Shown: one piece after another, positions 54,195-63,152 of the stretch
Layout of the letters: each line of letters opens with the position of its first letter
How positions within the stretch are numbered: position 1 is the stretch's first letter
Assembly: GCF_016862795.1 (NCBI RefSeq)
Contig: NZ_BONQ01000014.1
Coordinates: forward strand, 1 to 64,000
Direction of reading: 5' to 3'
Length of the DNA: 64,000 nucleotides
From: Dactylosporangium siamense
GTDB taxonomy: Bacteria; Actinomycetota; Actinomycetes; Mycobacteriales; Micromonosporaceae
The notes under the pieces: generated by a model
What the model saw: only the letters and a program-made list of their open reading frames with translations
Database searches by the model: none
Told to the model about the DNA's origin: nothing
Translations under genes and position numbers: made by a program

Positions 54195-55307
54195 ATGCGC
54201 AAGTTCCTCACCAGGAGCCTCGCCGTCAGCGCGGTCGCTCTGCTCGCGCTCAGCTCCGCCGCCTGCGGCGACTCGGACCGCGACGCCGGCAGCAGCCCCA
54301 GTGGCGGTGCCGCCAAGGGCTTCGCCGCCGACTCGCTGATCGGTGTCGCGCTGCCGTCGAAGACGTCGGAGAACTGGGTGCTCGCCGGTGACCTGTTCAC
54401 CAACGGCCTCAAGGACGCCGGCTTCAAGTCCGACGTGCAGTACGCCGGTGCCTCGACCACGGTCGCGGACCAGCAGGCGCAGATCTCCGCCATGGTCACC
54501 AAGGGCGCGAAGGTCATCGTCATCGGCGCCACCGACGCCGCGCAGCTCTCGACCCAGGTCAAGGCGGCCAAGGACGCCGGCGCCAAGGTCATCGCGTACG
54601 ACCGGCTCATCACCAACACGCCGGACCTCGACTACTACGTCGCGTTCGACAACTTCAAGGTCGGCCAGCTGCAGGGCCAGGCCCTGGTGGACGGCATGAA
54701 GGCCAAGAAGGCCACCGGCCCGTGGACCATCGAGCTGTTCTCCGGCTCGCCGGACGACAACAACGCCGGCGTGTTCTTCAACGGCGCGATGGACGTGCTC
54801 AACCCGCTGATCGCCAAGGGCGACATCATCGTCGGCTCGGGCCAGAAGGACGTCAAGCAGACGGCCATCCAGGGCTGGAAGGCCGAGGGTGCGCAGTCGC
54901 GCATGGACTCCCTGCTGACCTCGACCTACACCGGCGCCAAGACCCTCGACGGTGTGCTCTCCCCGAACGACACGCTGGCCCGCGCGATCATCACCTCGAT
55001 CAAGGGTGCCAACAAGCCGCTCCCGGTCGTCACCGGCCAGGACTCCGAGGTTGAGTCGGTCAAGTCGATCATGGCTGGCGAGCAGTACTCCACCATCAAC
55101 AAGGACACCCGCAAGCTGGTTGCCGAGACCATCAACATGGTCAAGGCGCTGCAGGGCGGTAACGAGCCGACCATCAACGACACCAAGTCGTACAACAACG
55201 GCTCGAAGATCATCCCGTCCTTCCTGCTCGCTCCGGTCATCGTGACGAAGGCCAACGCCGCCGAGGCGTACGCCAACGACCCGAAGCTGTCCCCGCTCAC
55301 CAAGTAA
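54195..55307 (+). CDS. chvE: Monosaccharide-binding lipoprotein, ChvE/MmsE type
   Basis: 370 aa. Lipobox with C24 after 'LLALSSAAC'. 'IGVALPSKTSENWVLAGDLF', 'AYDRLITNTPDLDYYVAFDN', 'FSGSPDDNNAGVFFNGAMDV' and 'VLSPNDTLARAIITSIKG' match ChvE-like binding proteins for aldoses (galactose, arabinose, xylose). Start at 54195 preferred: AAAGG is 11 bases ahead, whereas the in-frame ATG at 54186 has only two bases of spacing. Last importer gene before a strong terminator. Confidence 0.93.
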   Translation: MRKFLTRSLAVSAVALLALSSAACGDSDRDAGSSPSGGAAKGFAADSLIGVALPSKTSENWVLAGDLFTNGLKDAGFKSDVQYAGASTTVADQQAQISAMVTKGAKVIVIGATDAAQLSTQVKAAKDAGAKVIAYDRLITNTPDLDYYVAFDNFKVGQLQGQALVDGMKAKKATGPWTIELFSGSPDDNNAGVFFNGAMDVLNPLIAKGDIIVGSGQKDVKQTAIQGWKAEGAQSRMDSLLTSTYTGAKTLDGVLSPNDTLARAIITSIKGANKPLPVVTGQDSEVESVKSIMAGEQYSTINKDTRKLVAETINMVKALQGGNEPTINDTKSYNNGSKIIPSFLLAPVIVTKANAAEAYANDPKLSPLTK

Positions 55308-55324
55308 CAACAGGCACCTGACGT

Positions 55325-55359
55325 CGTGGGCCCCCGGAACGGTGTTCCGGGGGCCCACG
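55325..55359 (+). terminator. Strong terminator after the sugar importer operon
   Basis: CGTGGGCCCCCGGAAC (55325-55340), 3-base loop, perfect 16-bp partner to 55359. Lies 18 bases after the chvE stop and 21 before the GTG of the next ROK gene, so the ROK gene is probably expressed by read-through or its own start within or beyond the hairpin. Confidence 0.88.
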
Positions 55360-55379
55360 GCCGCTTGAGGGAGCGATCC

Positions 55380-56576
55380 GTGTCAGCGAGTTCCCAGAGC
55401 CCCCAGCGAAGCACCCCCACCCAGGATTCGGTCCGCCGCCAGAACCTGGGCGCGCTCCTGCGCTACGTCCATGTCAGCGGCGACACCTCCCGCGCCGAAC
55501 TGACCAACCAGCTCGGCCTCAACCGCAGCACCATCGGCGCGCTCACCGCGGACCTCGCCGGCGCCGGACTCATCGACGAGGGCGCCCCACAGGAGACCGG
55601 CCGCGCCGGCCGCCCGTCACTGGTCGTGCGCCCCCGCTCGTCGCGGGTCTACGGTTACGCCCTGAGCATCGAGGTCGACCGGCTGCGCGCCGCGCGGGTC
55701 GGGCTCGGCGGCAAGGTGCTGGACAGCCGCGAGCTGCCCCGCCCGGCCGGCACCGCGGTCCGCGACACCGTGGCCATCCTGGCCGCCTGCCTCGACGACA
55801 TGCAGCGCGCCGCACCCGCCGACGCGGTGTTCGTCGGCAGCGGCATCGCGGTGTCCCGCATGATGCGCCACGGCGACGGTGTCGTGCGCATGCTCCCGCC
55901 GGGCGGCACTGGCGGCGGCACCACCAGCGTCGGCGCCGCCGGGGATCTGGGCGCGGCGCTGGGCCTGGACCGCCCGCCGGTGGTCGGCAACGTCGCGGAC
56001 CTCGCCGCCCTCGCCGAACACACCCGCGGCGCCGCCGCCGGCCTCGACAACGTCATCTACCTGCACGGCGACGCGAGCATCAGCGCCGGCATCATCGCCG
56101 GCGGCCGCCGGGTCACCGGCCACGGCGGTCACGGCGGCGAGGTCGGCCACATGGTCGTCAACCCGCAGGGTCGCGAGTGCGGCTGCGGCTCCCGGGGCTG
56201 CTGGGAGACCGAGATCGCGCGGCACGTGTCGCTGGACCGCGACGCCGTCCTGGCCTGCGTCGAGGCGGCCCGGCTCGGCGACCCCACGGCCCGCGACGCG
56301 GTCCGCCAGGCGGCGGACTGGCTCGGCTTCGGCGTCGCCAACCTGGTCAACATCTTCAACCCGACCGCCGTCGTGTTCGGCGGCGCGCTGCGCGAGCTGT
56401 ACCTGGCCGGCGCCACCCACGTCCGCGGCCGCCTGTCCACGATGGCCCTGCCCGCCTGCCGCGAGCACGTGCGGCTGCGCACCCCGCTGCTCGGCGACGA
56501 CGCCCCACTGGTCGGCGCGGCGGAACTCGCCTTCGAGCGCCTCCTCGCCGACCCCCTGGAAACCGCCGAACCGTGA
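55380..56576 (+). CDS. ROK-family transcriptional regulator
   Basis: 398 aa, GTG start behind GAGGGAG. Helix-turn-helix 'RAELTNQLGLNRSTIGALTA', ROK domain with 'VGSGIAVSRMMRH' in the hinge, 'GHGGHGGEVGHMVVNP' and the zinc cluster 'CGCGSRGCWE'. It differs from the divergent ROK protein at 49788, which has a cleaner kinase-like site. A second regulator for the same sugar operon is the simplest reading. Confidence 0.92.
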   Translation: MSASSQSPQRSTPTQDSVRRQNLGALLRYVHVSGDTSRAELTNQLGLNRSTIGALTADLAGAGLIDEGAPQETGRAGRPSLVVRPRSSRVYGYALSIEVDRLRAARVGLGGKVLDSRELPRPAGTAVRDTVAILAACLDDMQRAAPADAVFVGSGIAVSRMMRHGDGVVRMLPPGGTGGGTTSVGAAGDLGAALGLDRPPVVGNVADLAALAEHTRGAAAGLDNVIYLHGDASISAGIIAGGRRVTGHGGHGGEVGHMVVNPQGRECGCGSRGCWETEIARHVSLDRDAVLACVEAARLGDPTARDAVRQAADWLGFGVANLVNIFNPTAVVFGGALRELYLAGATHVRGRLSTMALPACREHVRLRTPLLGDDAPLVGAAELAFERLLADPLETAEP

Positions 56577-56624
56577 CCGTCCGGGGCAGACAAAGTTCCG
56601 CCCCGGACCACAGAATGATCAACC

Positions 56625-57854
56625 GTGACGGCCGCTGCCATCGGTACCCACCAGACCTGCCCGCAATGCCAGGGCCACCTCGCCGGGACGGACCCGGCCC
56701 CGCCGTGGTGCCCGGCGTGCGAGTGGAACCTCGGCGCGTTCGACCGGCACCGGGTGCCGAGGATGTGGGGGCTGCGGGCCGCCGACCGGGCCGACCACTG
56801 GCTGGCGTTCCGGCTCAACCGGCGGCAGCACGCCTCGCTCGCCGGCCGCCCCGTCGGGCACCACGGCAACCCACTCGCCCGGGTCGCGATGCTGCTGCTC
56901 GCCGCGCCATTGGTGCTGCTCGTGCCGCTGGTCCTGGTCGCCGGCGTCCTGCTCACGCTCGCCGGCTCGATCGGCGCGGTCCTCGGGCCCGTGCTGATCC
57001 TGTGCGTCCTCATCATGGTGTGGCCGCACCGGCGGGAGCGGCACCGCAACCCGTGGACCGTCGACCGGACCGCCGCGCCGGCGCTGTTCGCCCTGCTGGA
57101 TCGGGTCGCCACGGCCGCGGGCACGCCGATGCCGCACGAGGTGCACCTGGATCACGACGTCAACGCGTACAGCGTCGTGACGCTCCGGCGGCGCCGGATC
57201 CTGGGCATCGGGCTGCCCCTGTGGGCCTCGCTCGAGCCACAGGAACGGGTGGCGCTGCTCGCCCACGAGTTCGGGCACTTCGTCAACCACGACTCCCGGC
57301 GCGGCGTGGTCGTCCTGGGTGGCCTCCGGGTCCTGCGCGCCATGCTCAACATGCTGACCGCAACCGTGCGGCAGGGCAGCCTGTGGATGGTGCCGGTGGC
57401 GGTCGTCGTGACGCCGGTGCTGTGGCTGCTGTCGGCGGCGCTGCTGGTCCTGTCCGGCCGGGACGGCCAGCGGGCCGAGTACCTCGCCGACCGGATCGCG
57501 GTCCGCGTCGCCGGCTCGGCGGCCACCGCGGACCTGTTCGACGGCCTGCTCGTCGCCGGTGACCTGCCCGCGGCGATGACGGCCGGGCACCGCAACCTCG
57601 CCGACCCGCGCGGCTGGCGGACGGCCGGCACCGCGCTGCGTGCGTCGGCGCCCCTGGAGTCGCTGCGCCTGCTGAGCCTCCGGCACGACGCGGCGCTGCT
57701 GCGCTCGCACCCGCCGACCGGCCTGCGGCACCGCATGGTGCGCTCCCGGCCGGAGGAGCAACCACAGGTCGCCCCCACCGAGCAGGAATGGGCGGCGATC
57801 GACGGCGAGCTGGCCCCGTGGTTCACCAGGCTGGCGCGCCGCCTCAACGACTAG
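56625..57854 (+). CDS. M48-type zinc metalloprotease with zinc-ribbon N-terminus
   Basis: 409 aa, GTG start. A Cys4 zinc-ribbon-like stretch 'CPQCQGHLAG...PWCPACEWNLG' opens the protein; two membrane segments follow (about 87-130). The protease motif H214-E215-x2-H218 is in 'LLAHEFGHFVNHDSRRG', the third ligand Glu in 'RAEYLADRIAVRVAG'; another membrane pair (about 250-285) lies between. An HtpX/Ste24-like membrane quality-control protease is likely. Its TAG overlaps the convergent roadblock gene's TAG. Confidence 0.9.
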   Translation: MTAAAIGTHQTCPQCQGHLAGTDPAPPWCPACEWNLGAFDRHRVPRMWGLRAADRADHWLAFRLNRRQHASLAGRPVGHHGNPLARVAMLLLAAPLVLLVPLVLVAGVLLTLAGSIGAVLGPVLILCVLIMVWPHRRERHRNPWTVDRTAAPALFALLDRVATAAGTPMPHEVHLDHDVNAYSVVTLRRRRILGIGLPLWASLEPQERVALLAHEFGHFVNHDSRRGVVVLGGLRVLRAMLNMLTATVRQGSLWMVPVAVVVTPVLWLLSAALLVLSGRDGQRAEYLADRIAVRVAGSAATADLFDGLLVAGDLPAAMTAGHRNLADPRGWRTAGTALRASAPLESLRLLSLRHDAALLRSHPPTGLRHRMVRSRPEEQPQVAPTEQEWAAIDGELAPWFTRLARRLND

Positions 57855-58351
57855 AGCGCCAGCAGCCCGGCCAGATGGTTGCAGGTGGGGCGGGCCTCGA
57901 GGTGCAGGCGGGCGACGTTGAGCCCGTCGCCGCCGAGGACGGCGAGGAGCGTGTTGCTGTTGACCGCGTACACGGTGAAGTACCCACCCTCGTTGCGCAT
58001 GGTGGCATCGCGGAACGGTGACTGACCCAGCACCAGGCTCACCTGCCGGCCGAGGCCGAAGGTCGTCGCGGCGAGGGCGGCCAGGTCGTGCGGCTCGGCC
58101 TCGGGCCCCAGGTCGTAGGTGATCAGGAGGCCGTCGACGCCCGCCAGGACGCTGCCGCGGACACCCGGGACGCGCAGGCGCAGGTCGGCCATCGCCGCGC
58201 GGACCGGGGACAGGACCGGGTCGTACGGCTCGGGACGGGCGTCGAAGGCGGCCGGCGGGAGTTGCCCCACCGCACCACCGGGCTCGACGCCCTCCCGGCG
58301 TGGGAGGCCCGGCAGCCCGTCCGGGTCGCCGCCGAAGAAGCCGGACGTCAC
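57851..58351 (-). CDS. Roadblock/LC7-domain protein
   Basis: 166 aa. First 45 residues are Pro/Gly-rich and probably flexible; the rest is a roadblock fold ('AMADLRLRVPGVRGSVLAGV', 'GLLITYDLGPEAEPHDLAAL', 'EGGYFTVYAVNSNTLLAVLG'). Such proteins work with Ras-like GTPases in actinobacterial conservons, but no GTPase is adjacent. ATG fused to the upstream roadblock gene's stop, so the two are made together and may heterodimerise. Confidence 0.8.
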   Translation of the reverse strand: MTSGFFGGDPDGLPGLPRREGVEPGGAVGQLPPAAFDARPEPYDPVLSPVRAAMADLRLRVPGVRGSVLAGVDGLLITYDLGPEAEPHDLAALAATTFGLGRQVSLVLGQSPFRDATMRNEGGYFTVYAVNSNTLLAVLGGDGLNVARLHLEARPTCNHLAGLLAL

Positions 58352-58722
58352 AGCTCGAGGCTCACTTCGATCTGGCGCAGCTGGTGGCGGGCCAGCGCGA
58401 GGTTGGCACGGGCCTTCGCCAGCGCGACGTACAGGAACAGGCCGTGCCCGGTGCGCGAGTGCAGCGGCCGGATCAGGTGGTACTGGCTGTCGAGGGTGAT
58501 GAGGATGTCCTCGATCGGCTCGCCGAGCCCGAGCATCTCGATGGTGCGCAGCTTCGCCCGCACCACGTCGGTGTTGCCGGCCGCGGCCACCGTGATGTCG
58601 AAGTCCGGACCGCCGCCGAGGGTGCCCAGGGTCATACCGCTGGTGTAGTCGACGAGCGCGACCGCAAACGCGCCTTCGATGTTCATCGTGCTCTTCAGCG
58701 CGATGTCCAGGTTGTTGCTCAA
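58348..58722 (-). CDS. Roadblock/LC7-like protein with probable TTG start
   Basis: 124 aa from TTG at 58722, chosen because GGAGG lies five bases ahead (GGAGGCACGC-TTG); the ATG at 58764 would add 14 residues without a ribosome site. 'ALKSTMNIEGAFAVALVDYT', 'GMTLGTLGGG' and 'DILITLDSQYHLIRPL' fit a profilin-like roadblock fold. Overlaps the second roadblock gene by four bases. Confidence 0.75.
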   Translation of the reverse strand: MSNNLDIALKSTMNIEGAFAVALVDYTSGMTLGTLGGGPDFDITVAAAGNTDVVRAKLRTIEMLGLGEPIEDILITLDSQYHLIRPLHSRTGHGLFLYVALAKARANLALARHQLRQIEVSLEL

Positions 58723-59038
58723 GCGTGCCTCCAGAAGCTGGTACTTACCCCGCCACCCTCGCATAAAACGATCTTTCCTCGCATGCTTCGACGCAGCATT
58801 TGGCCAGTCGGCCGATCGCCGAGTGGCTTCATGACTGAGAGCAAATAACTCCCCGCGAAGGTGCCCGCACGCAGCGTACGCGCCGGTTCATAAACAGTTT
58901 TGATGTTACGAATCGTCGATGTCTGTTCACCGGGGTGACCCCCGAGGGGCGCGCGCTCCTACCTTCTGCTGCAGCCCTCCGGGGTCGGCGTCAACCGGAC
59001 CCGGCCACGGAGCTGGCATCCCTCGAGGAGGTCTCACC

Positions 59039-60973
59039 GTGTTGCACCGAATTACGGCGGCCGGCACCGCGCTCGTGGCGGGGCTGGTCGGCGCCTTCGC
59101 GGCGGCCGGACCGGCGACGGCCGTGCCCGCGACCGGCGCGATCCTGTACGCGGACAGTCCCGACGCGGTGTCGGGCCGCTACATCGTCACCCTGAAAGAC
59201 GGCTCCACCGCGATCGCCACCCAGGCGAGACAGCTCACCGGACGCTTCGGCGGGCAGACCCGGCACGTGTACGACCCGGTCCAGCGCGGCTTCTCGGCGA
59301 GCATGTCGGCGCAGCAGGCACAGCGGCTGGCCGCGGACCCGGCGGTGGCGTCGGTGGAGGCGGTGCAGCGCATCACCATCGCCGACACCCAGAACAACCC
59401 GCCGAACTGGGGCGACGACCGGATCGACCAGCGGAGCCTGCCACTGAACCAGGCGTTCACGTATCCGGCCAACCCGGGCCAGGGCGCCACGGTGTACGTG
59501 CTGGACACCGGCCTCAACGCGAGCCACACCGACTTCACCGGCCGGGTGAAGCAGGGCACCGACATCGTCGACGGCGACAGCAACCCCGCCGACTGCCACG
59601 GTCACGGCACGCACGTCGCCGGGACGGCGGTCGGCACGACGTACGGCATCGCGAAGAAGGCGAGCCTCGTCTCGGTCCGGGTCCTGGACTGCCAGGGCAC
59701 CGGCACCAACGACGACCTGATCGCGGGCATCAACTGGGTGCGGACCAACGCGCAGAAGCCGGCCGTCGCGAACTACTCGATCGGCTGCGGCAGCCGGTGC
59801 AGCAGCCAGGCCATGGACAGCGCGGTGTCGAGCCTGATCAGCTCGGGCGTGCAGTTCGTGCAGGCGGCCGGCAACAACGGCGACGACGCCTGCTACTACA
59901 GCCCGCAGGGGGTGGCCGCGGCCATCACGGTCGGCAACAGCAACAGCTCCGACGCGCGCAACAGCTCCAGCAACTACGGCTCCTGCCTGGACCTGTTCGC
60001 GCCGGGAACGAGCATCGTGTCGGCGTCGTACTCCAGCAACACCGGCAGCGCGACGATGACGGGCACCTCGATGGCCTCGCCGCACGTGGCCGGGTCCGCG
60101 GCGCTCTACCTGGGCGCCAACCCCAACGCGACCCCGGCGCAGGTCCGCGACGCGCTGGTCAGCAACGGCACCACCGGCAAGATCACCAGCCCGGGCAGCG
60201 GCTCGCCGAACGTGCTGCTGTACACCGGGTTCATCGGCGGCGGCACGCCCACCGACCCCGCCGTCACGAACCCGGGCAACAAGAGCTCTGTCGTCGGCCA
60301 GTCGGTCGACCTGCAGATCCAGGGCAGCGGCGGCACCACGCCGTACACCTGGAGCGCGTCCGGCCTCCCGGCCGGGCTGTCCATCGGCGCGTCGACCGGT
60401 CGGATCACCGGCAGCGCGACGACCGCGGGCACCTCGAACGTCACGGTGACCCTGAAGGACGCGGCCAACAAGACCGCGTCGACCCAGTTCACCTGGACGG
60501 TCACCACCGGTGGCGGTGGCTGCACACCCTCGCAGCCCGTCGGCAACGGTGGCTTCGAGAGCGGCACCTCGCCGTGGACCGCGACCGCGAACGTGATCGG
60601 CACCTGGTCGCAGTACCCGGCGCGCAGTGGCACCCGCAACGCCTGGCTCAACGGCGGCGGCCAGGTGCAGACCGACACGGTCTCGCAGCCGGTGGCGATC
60701 CCGTCCGGCTGTTCGACCGTCCAGCTGCGCTTCTGGATCCGCATCACCACCGCGGAGACCGAGAACCTGGTCTACGACAGGCTGACCGTCACCCTCGGCA
60801 GCACCACCGTGGCCACGTACACGAACCTGGACAGGACCAACGGCTACGTGGAGAAGGTCGTCGACGCGAGCGCGTTCGCGGGGCAGACGGTCACGCTGAA
60901 GTTCAACGGGGTCGAGGACTGGTCGCTGCAGACCAGCTTCGTGCTCGACGACGTGTCGGTCAGCGCGTCATGA
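59039..60973 (+). CDS. Secreted subtilisin-family serine peptidase (S8) with C-terminal accessory domains
   Basis: 644 aa, GTG start behind GAGGAGG. Signal peptide 1-28 (cleavage near GPATA-VPA); inhibitor-I9 propeptide about 43-110 ('GRYIVTLKDGSTAI', 'VASVEAVQRITI'); S8 catalytic domain about 135-400 with D156 ('YVLDTGLN'), H189 ('HGTHVAGT') and S344 ('GTSMASPHVAG'), oxyanion Asn in 'QAAGNNGDD'. Then a putative-Ig domain ('PYTWSASGLPAGLSIGASTG') and a jelly-roll-like C-terminal domain from about 500. The leader contains a near-perfect 12-bp stem (about 58936-58984). Proteinase-K-like extracellular protease. Confidence 0.94.
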   Translation: MLHRITAAGTALVAGLVGAFAAAGPATAVPATGAILYADSPDAVSGRYIVTLKDGSTAIATQARQLTGRFGGQTRHVYDPVQRGFSASMSAQQAQRLAADPAVASVEAVQRITIADTQNNPPNWGDDRIDQRSLPLNQAFTYPANPGQGATVYVLDTGLNASHTDFTGRVKQGTDIVDGDSNPADCHGHGTHVAGTAVGTTYGIAKKASLVSVRVLDCQGTGTNDDLIAGINWVRTNAQKPAVANYSIGCGSRCSSQAMDSAVSSLISSGVQFVQAAGNNGDDACYYSPQGVAAAITVGNSNSSDARNSSSNYGSCLDLFAPGTSIVSASYSSNTGSATMTGTSMASPHVAGSAALYLGANPNATPAQVRDALVSNGTTGKITSPGSGSPNVLLYTGFIGGGTPTDPAVTNPGNKSSVVGQSVDLQIQGSGGTTPYTWSASGLPAGLSIGASTGRITGSATTAGTSNVTVTLKDAANKTASTQFTWTVTTGGGGCTPSQPVGNGGFESGTSPWTATANVIGTWSQYPARSGTRNAWLNGGGQVQTDTVSQPVAIPSGCSTVQLRFWIRITTAETENLVYDRLTVTLGSTTVATYTNLDRTNGYVEKVVDASAFAGQTVTLKFNGVEDWSLQTSFVLDDVSVSAS

Positions 60974-60978
60974 CACGC

Positions 60979-61016
60979 GGGAGTGGGAGTGACCAATGAC
61001 GTTCACTCCCACTCCC
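60979..61016. terminator. Bidirectional terminator after the subtilisin gene
   Basis: GGGAGTGGGAGTGA (60979-60992) and its exact complement at 61003-61016, 14-bp stem, 10-base loop. The stop codon of the convergent XRE-type gene is inside the right arm. Confidence 0.85.
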
Positions 61017-61926
61017 ACCGCATGCCGACGATGCCGGGGGGAACGTCGGAGGCGATGACGTGGGCGCCGTGGGTCGCTCCGATCCAGGTCTCCCACACGC
61101 CCTGGTCCGGCGCGTGCAGCCCGCGGCGCTCGAACCGCTGGCAGCGCGCCGGCACCGCGTCGTGGTCGAACTGGACCTGCAGCACGTATTCGGTGACCGG
61201 GGTGGAGAAGCCGCGGTAGTAGTTGTCCGTTGTGGACAGTGAGTCGCTGCGGTACTCGTACTCCAGCACCACCGTCTCCCCCTGTGCCAGCATCCGGTCG
61301 AAGATGATCTCGGCGGCGACGAGCCCGCCGGTGTCGGTGCGGACCCGGCCGATGCGGCAGTTGCGGATCGCGTTGACGCTCACGTGCGCGCTCGGGTCGT
61401 CGGTGAGGAACACCGCCACGGTGCGCGAGACCCGGTCGATGTTGGCGCGCAGCACCTGCCGGCAGGTGAGGCTGATCTCCTGCCGGTGCGGGCCGACGAG
61501 ATACAGGTCGTGCAGGCTCAACCGGGTCAGCTCGTGATACATCCAGCGGTCCAGCTCGGCGACCATCCTCGCGACGCTGGTCCCGTCGCTGAACAGCCGG
61601 TCGATCTCGATCGTCCCGGGCGGCTGGCTCAGCCACCGCCCGCGCGGGCGGCGCGGCCCGAGCTGGACCATGAGCGACTCCTCGGGCAACGCGAGGATCT
61701 GCTCGAGCAGCCGGACCGCCTTGAGCGAATCGGGTCGTTCGGGTCGGCTGCGACCCCGCCGCCAGTAGCTCAGCGTGGTGATGCTGACGCTGACGCCCTT
61801 GCTGGCGAGCTGCTCCTGGATCTCGTCGAGACGGATGCCCCGGTCCTCGATGGCCAGGTGGAGCGCGGCGGAGAACGGGCCGGTGCGCAGCGCGTGCGCG
61901 AGATCGCGGCCCAACCCCTTCTCCAT
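61003..61926 (-). CDS. Helix-turn-helix (XRE-like) protein with unassigned C-terminal domain
   Basis: 307 aa. Residues 15-80 resemble a helix-turn-helix region ('LDEIQEQLASKGVSVSITTL', 'SYWRRGRSRPERPDSLKAVR'). The rest (about 95-307) has no family I recognise; it is beta-rich ('VAVFLTDDPSAHVSVNAIRN', 'TVVLEYEYRSDSLSTTDNYY') and ends with a conserved-looking 'VIASDVPPGIVGMRWEWE'. Probably cytoplasmic. Function unknown; may sense a ligand. Confidence 0.72.
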   Translation of the reverse strand: MEKGLGRDLAHALRTGPFSAALHLAIEDRGIRLDEIQEQLASKGVSVSITTLSYWRRGRSRPERPDSLKAVRLLEQILALPEESLMVQLGPRRPRGRWLSQPPGTIEIDRLFSDGTSVARMVAELDRWMYHELTRLSLHDLYLVGPHRQEISLTCRQVLRANIDRVSRTVAVFLTDDPSAHVSVNAIRNCRIGRVRTDTGGLVAAEIIFDRMLAQGETVVLEYEYRSDSLSTTDNYYRGFSTPVTEYVLQVQFDHDAVPARCQRFERRGLHAPDQGVWETWIGATHGAHVIASDVPPGIVGMRWEWE

Positions 61927-61939
61927 GCCCGGTGAGTAT

Positions 61940-62362
61940 CTACCCCTTGAGCACTTTTTCCAATGCCGTGGCGACGGTGCGCGCCTCCGCCGCGGTCATC
62001 CGGCTGGTGAAGTGGGCCTCGATGCCGGCGAGGTAGGTGGGTGCCGCGGCGCGCAGCCTGGCCCGGCCGGCGGTGGTGATCCTGGCGAACGCGGACCGCC
62101 CGTCCGCCGGGTTGGCCACCCGCTCGACCAGGCCGGCCCGGGTGAGCTCGTCGACGACGCGGCTGGACCGGCTGCGGCTGACCACCGCCTTCGCGCCCAG
62201 CTCCCCCATCGTGAGCTGCCGCTCCGGCGCGGCGTTGAGCTCGAGCAGCACGTCATACCAGGTCAGTGGCAGGCCGTGGGCGGCCTGCAGCTCCTGGTCC
62301 AGCACCGGGACCAGCGCGGCGTGCACCCGCAGCAGGCCCGCCCAGGCGGCCGTGTTGTCCAT
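61940..62362 (-). CDS. MarR-family transcriptional regulator
   Basis: 140 aa. 'HGLPLTWYDVLLELNAAPER', 'LTMGELGAKAVVSRSRSSRV' (recognition helix) and 'VERVANPADGRSAFARITTA' (wing with the DGR turn) are diagnostic. Start at 62362; longer in-frame reading would run through the operators. Divergent from an azoreductase, with two operator copies between, so it represses that gene in response to quinones or electrophiles. Confidence 0.92.
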   Translation of the reverse strand: MDNTAAWAGLLRVHAALVPVLDQELQAAHGLPLTWYDVLLELNAAPERQLTMGELGAKAVVSRSRSSRVVDELTRAGLVERVANPADGRSAFARITTAGRARLRAAAPTYLAGIEAHFTSRMTAAEARTVATALEKVLKG

Positions 62363-62382
62363 CGTCACACCGTACCAACTCT

Positions 62383-62424
62383 TGTGCGTGCGCACACAAT
62401 TGGCTAACTTAGTGCGTGCGCACA
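62383..62424. promoter_or_regulatory. Two MarR operator copies
   Basis: Site 1 TGTGCG-TG-CGCACA at 62383-62396 and site 2 GTGCG-TG-CGCAC at 62412-62423, centres 28 bases apart. Site 1 is 21 bases from the marR ATG; site 2 is 28 bases before the azoreductase ATG and its GGAGG. Confidence 0.8.
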
Positions 62425-62450
62425 CACTTTCTTCGTCCCGGAGGTTGGAC

Positions 62451-63077
62451 ATGACCACGCTGCTGCACATCTCGGCGTCCCCCCGCGGCGCCCGTTCGGA
62501 GTCACTCGCGCTCGCCTCGCGTTTTCTGGAGGTGTACAGCGAGCAGAACCCGACGCACGCAACCGCCGAGTGGGATCTGTGGGACGGCACCCTGCCCGCG
62601 TTCGGGCCCGCCGCCGCCGGCGCCAAGATGGACGTCTTCGCCGGCGTCGAGCCCACCGGCGCGGGCGCCGCCGCGTGGGCCGCCGCCCGCGCCGCGTTCG
62701 ACCGCCTCGCCGCCGCGGACAAGGTGCTCTTCTCGGTGCCGATGTGGAACGCCGGCGTCCCCTACATCCTCAAGCAGTTCATCGACGTGGTGAGCCAGCC
62801 CGGCCTGGTCTTCGGCTTCGACCCGGCGGCCGGCTACAGCGGCCTGCTCACCGGCCGCAAGGCCGCGGTCATCTACACCAGCGCCGTCTACGGCGAGGGC
62901 CGCGGCCCCGCCTTCGGCGCCGACTTCCAGCGGCCGTACTTCGACGACTGGCTGCGCTGGGCCGGCATCACCGACATCACCACCGTCGAGTTCCGCCCGA
63001 ACCTCGCCACCCCCGACGCCGACGCCGGCCGCGTCCTCGCCACCGCCGACGCCATCGAGGCCGCGAAGCGCTTCTGA
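62451..63077 (+). CDS. FMN-dependent NADH:quinone/azo reductase (AzoR family)
   Basis: 208 aa, GGAGG seven bases before the ATG. Flavodoxin-like: 'LLHISASPRGARSESLALAS' FMN loop, 'DKVLFSVPMWNAGVPYILKQ', 'YSGLLTGRKAAVIYTSAVYG', 'YFDDWLRWAGITDITTVEFR'. Reduces quinones and azo dyes with NADH. Controlled by the divergent MarR protein. Confidence 0.92.
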   Translation: MTTLLHISASPRGARSESLALASRFLEVYSEQNPTHATAEWDLWDGTLPAFGPAAAGAKMDVFAGVEPTGAGAAAWAAARAAFDRLAAADKVLFSVPMWNAGVPYILKQFIDVVSQPGLVFGFDPAAGYSGLLTGRKAAVIYTSAVYGEGRGPAFGADFQRPYFDDWLRWAGITDITTVEFRPNLATPDADAGRVLATADAIEAAKRF

Positions 63078-63152
63078 GGTATGCCTGGCACTACCACGAG
63101 TCTCGGTCCAGCGTCCTGGTCCGGCCCATCCGGCCACGGCTAGCTTGGGCGC

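Noticed and set aside
57851-58722. Complete conservon (kinase, roadblock, DUF742, GTPase)
   Set aside because: Only roadblock-type proteins are present; flanking genes are an M48-type peptidase and a subtilisin.
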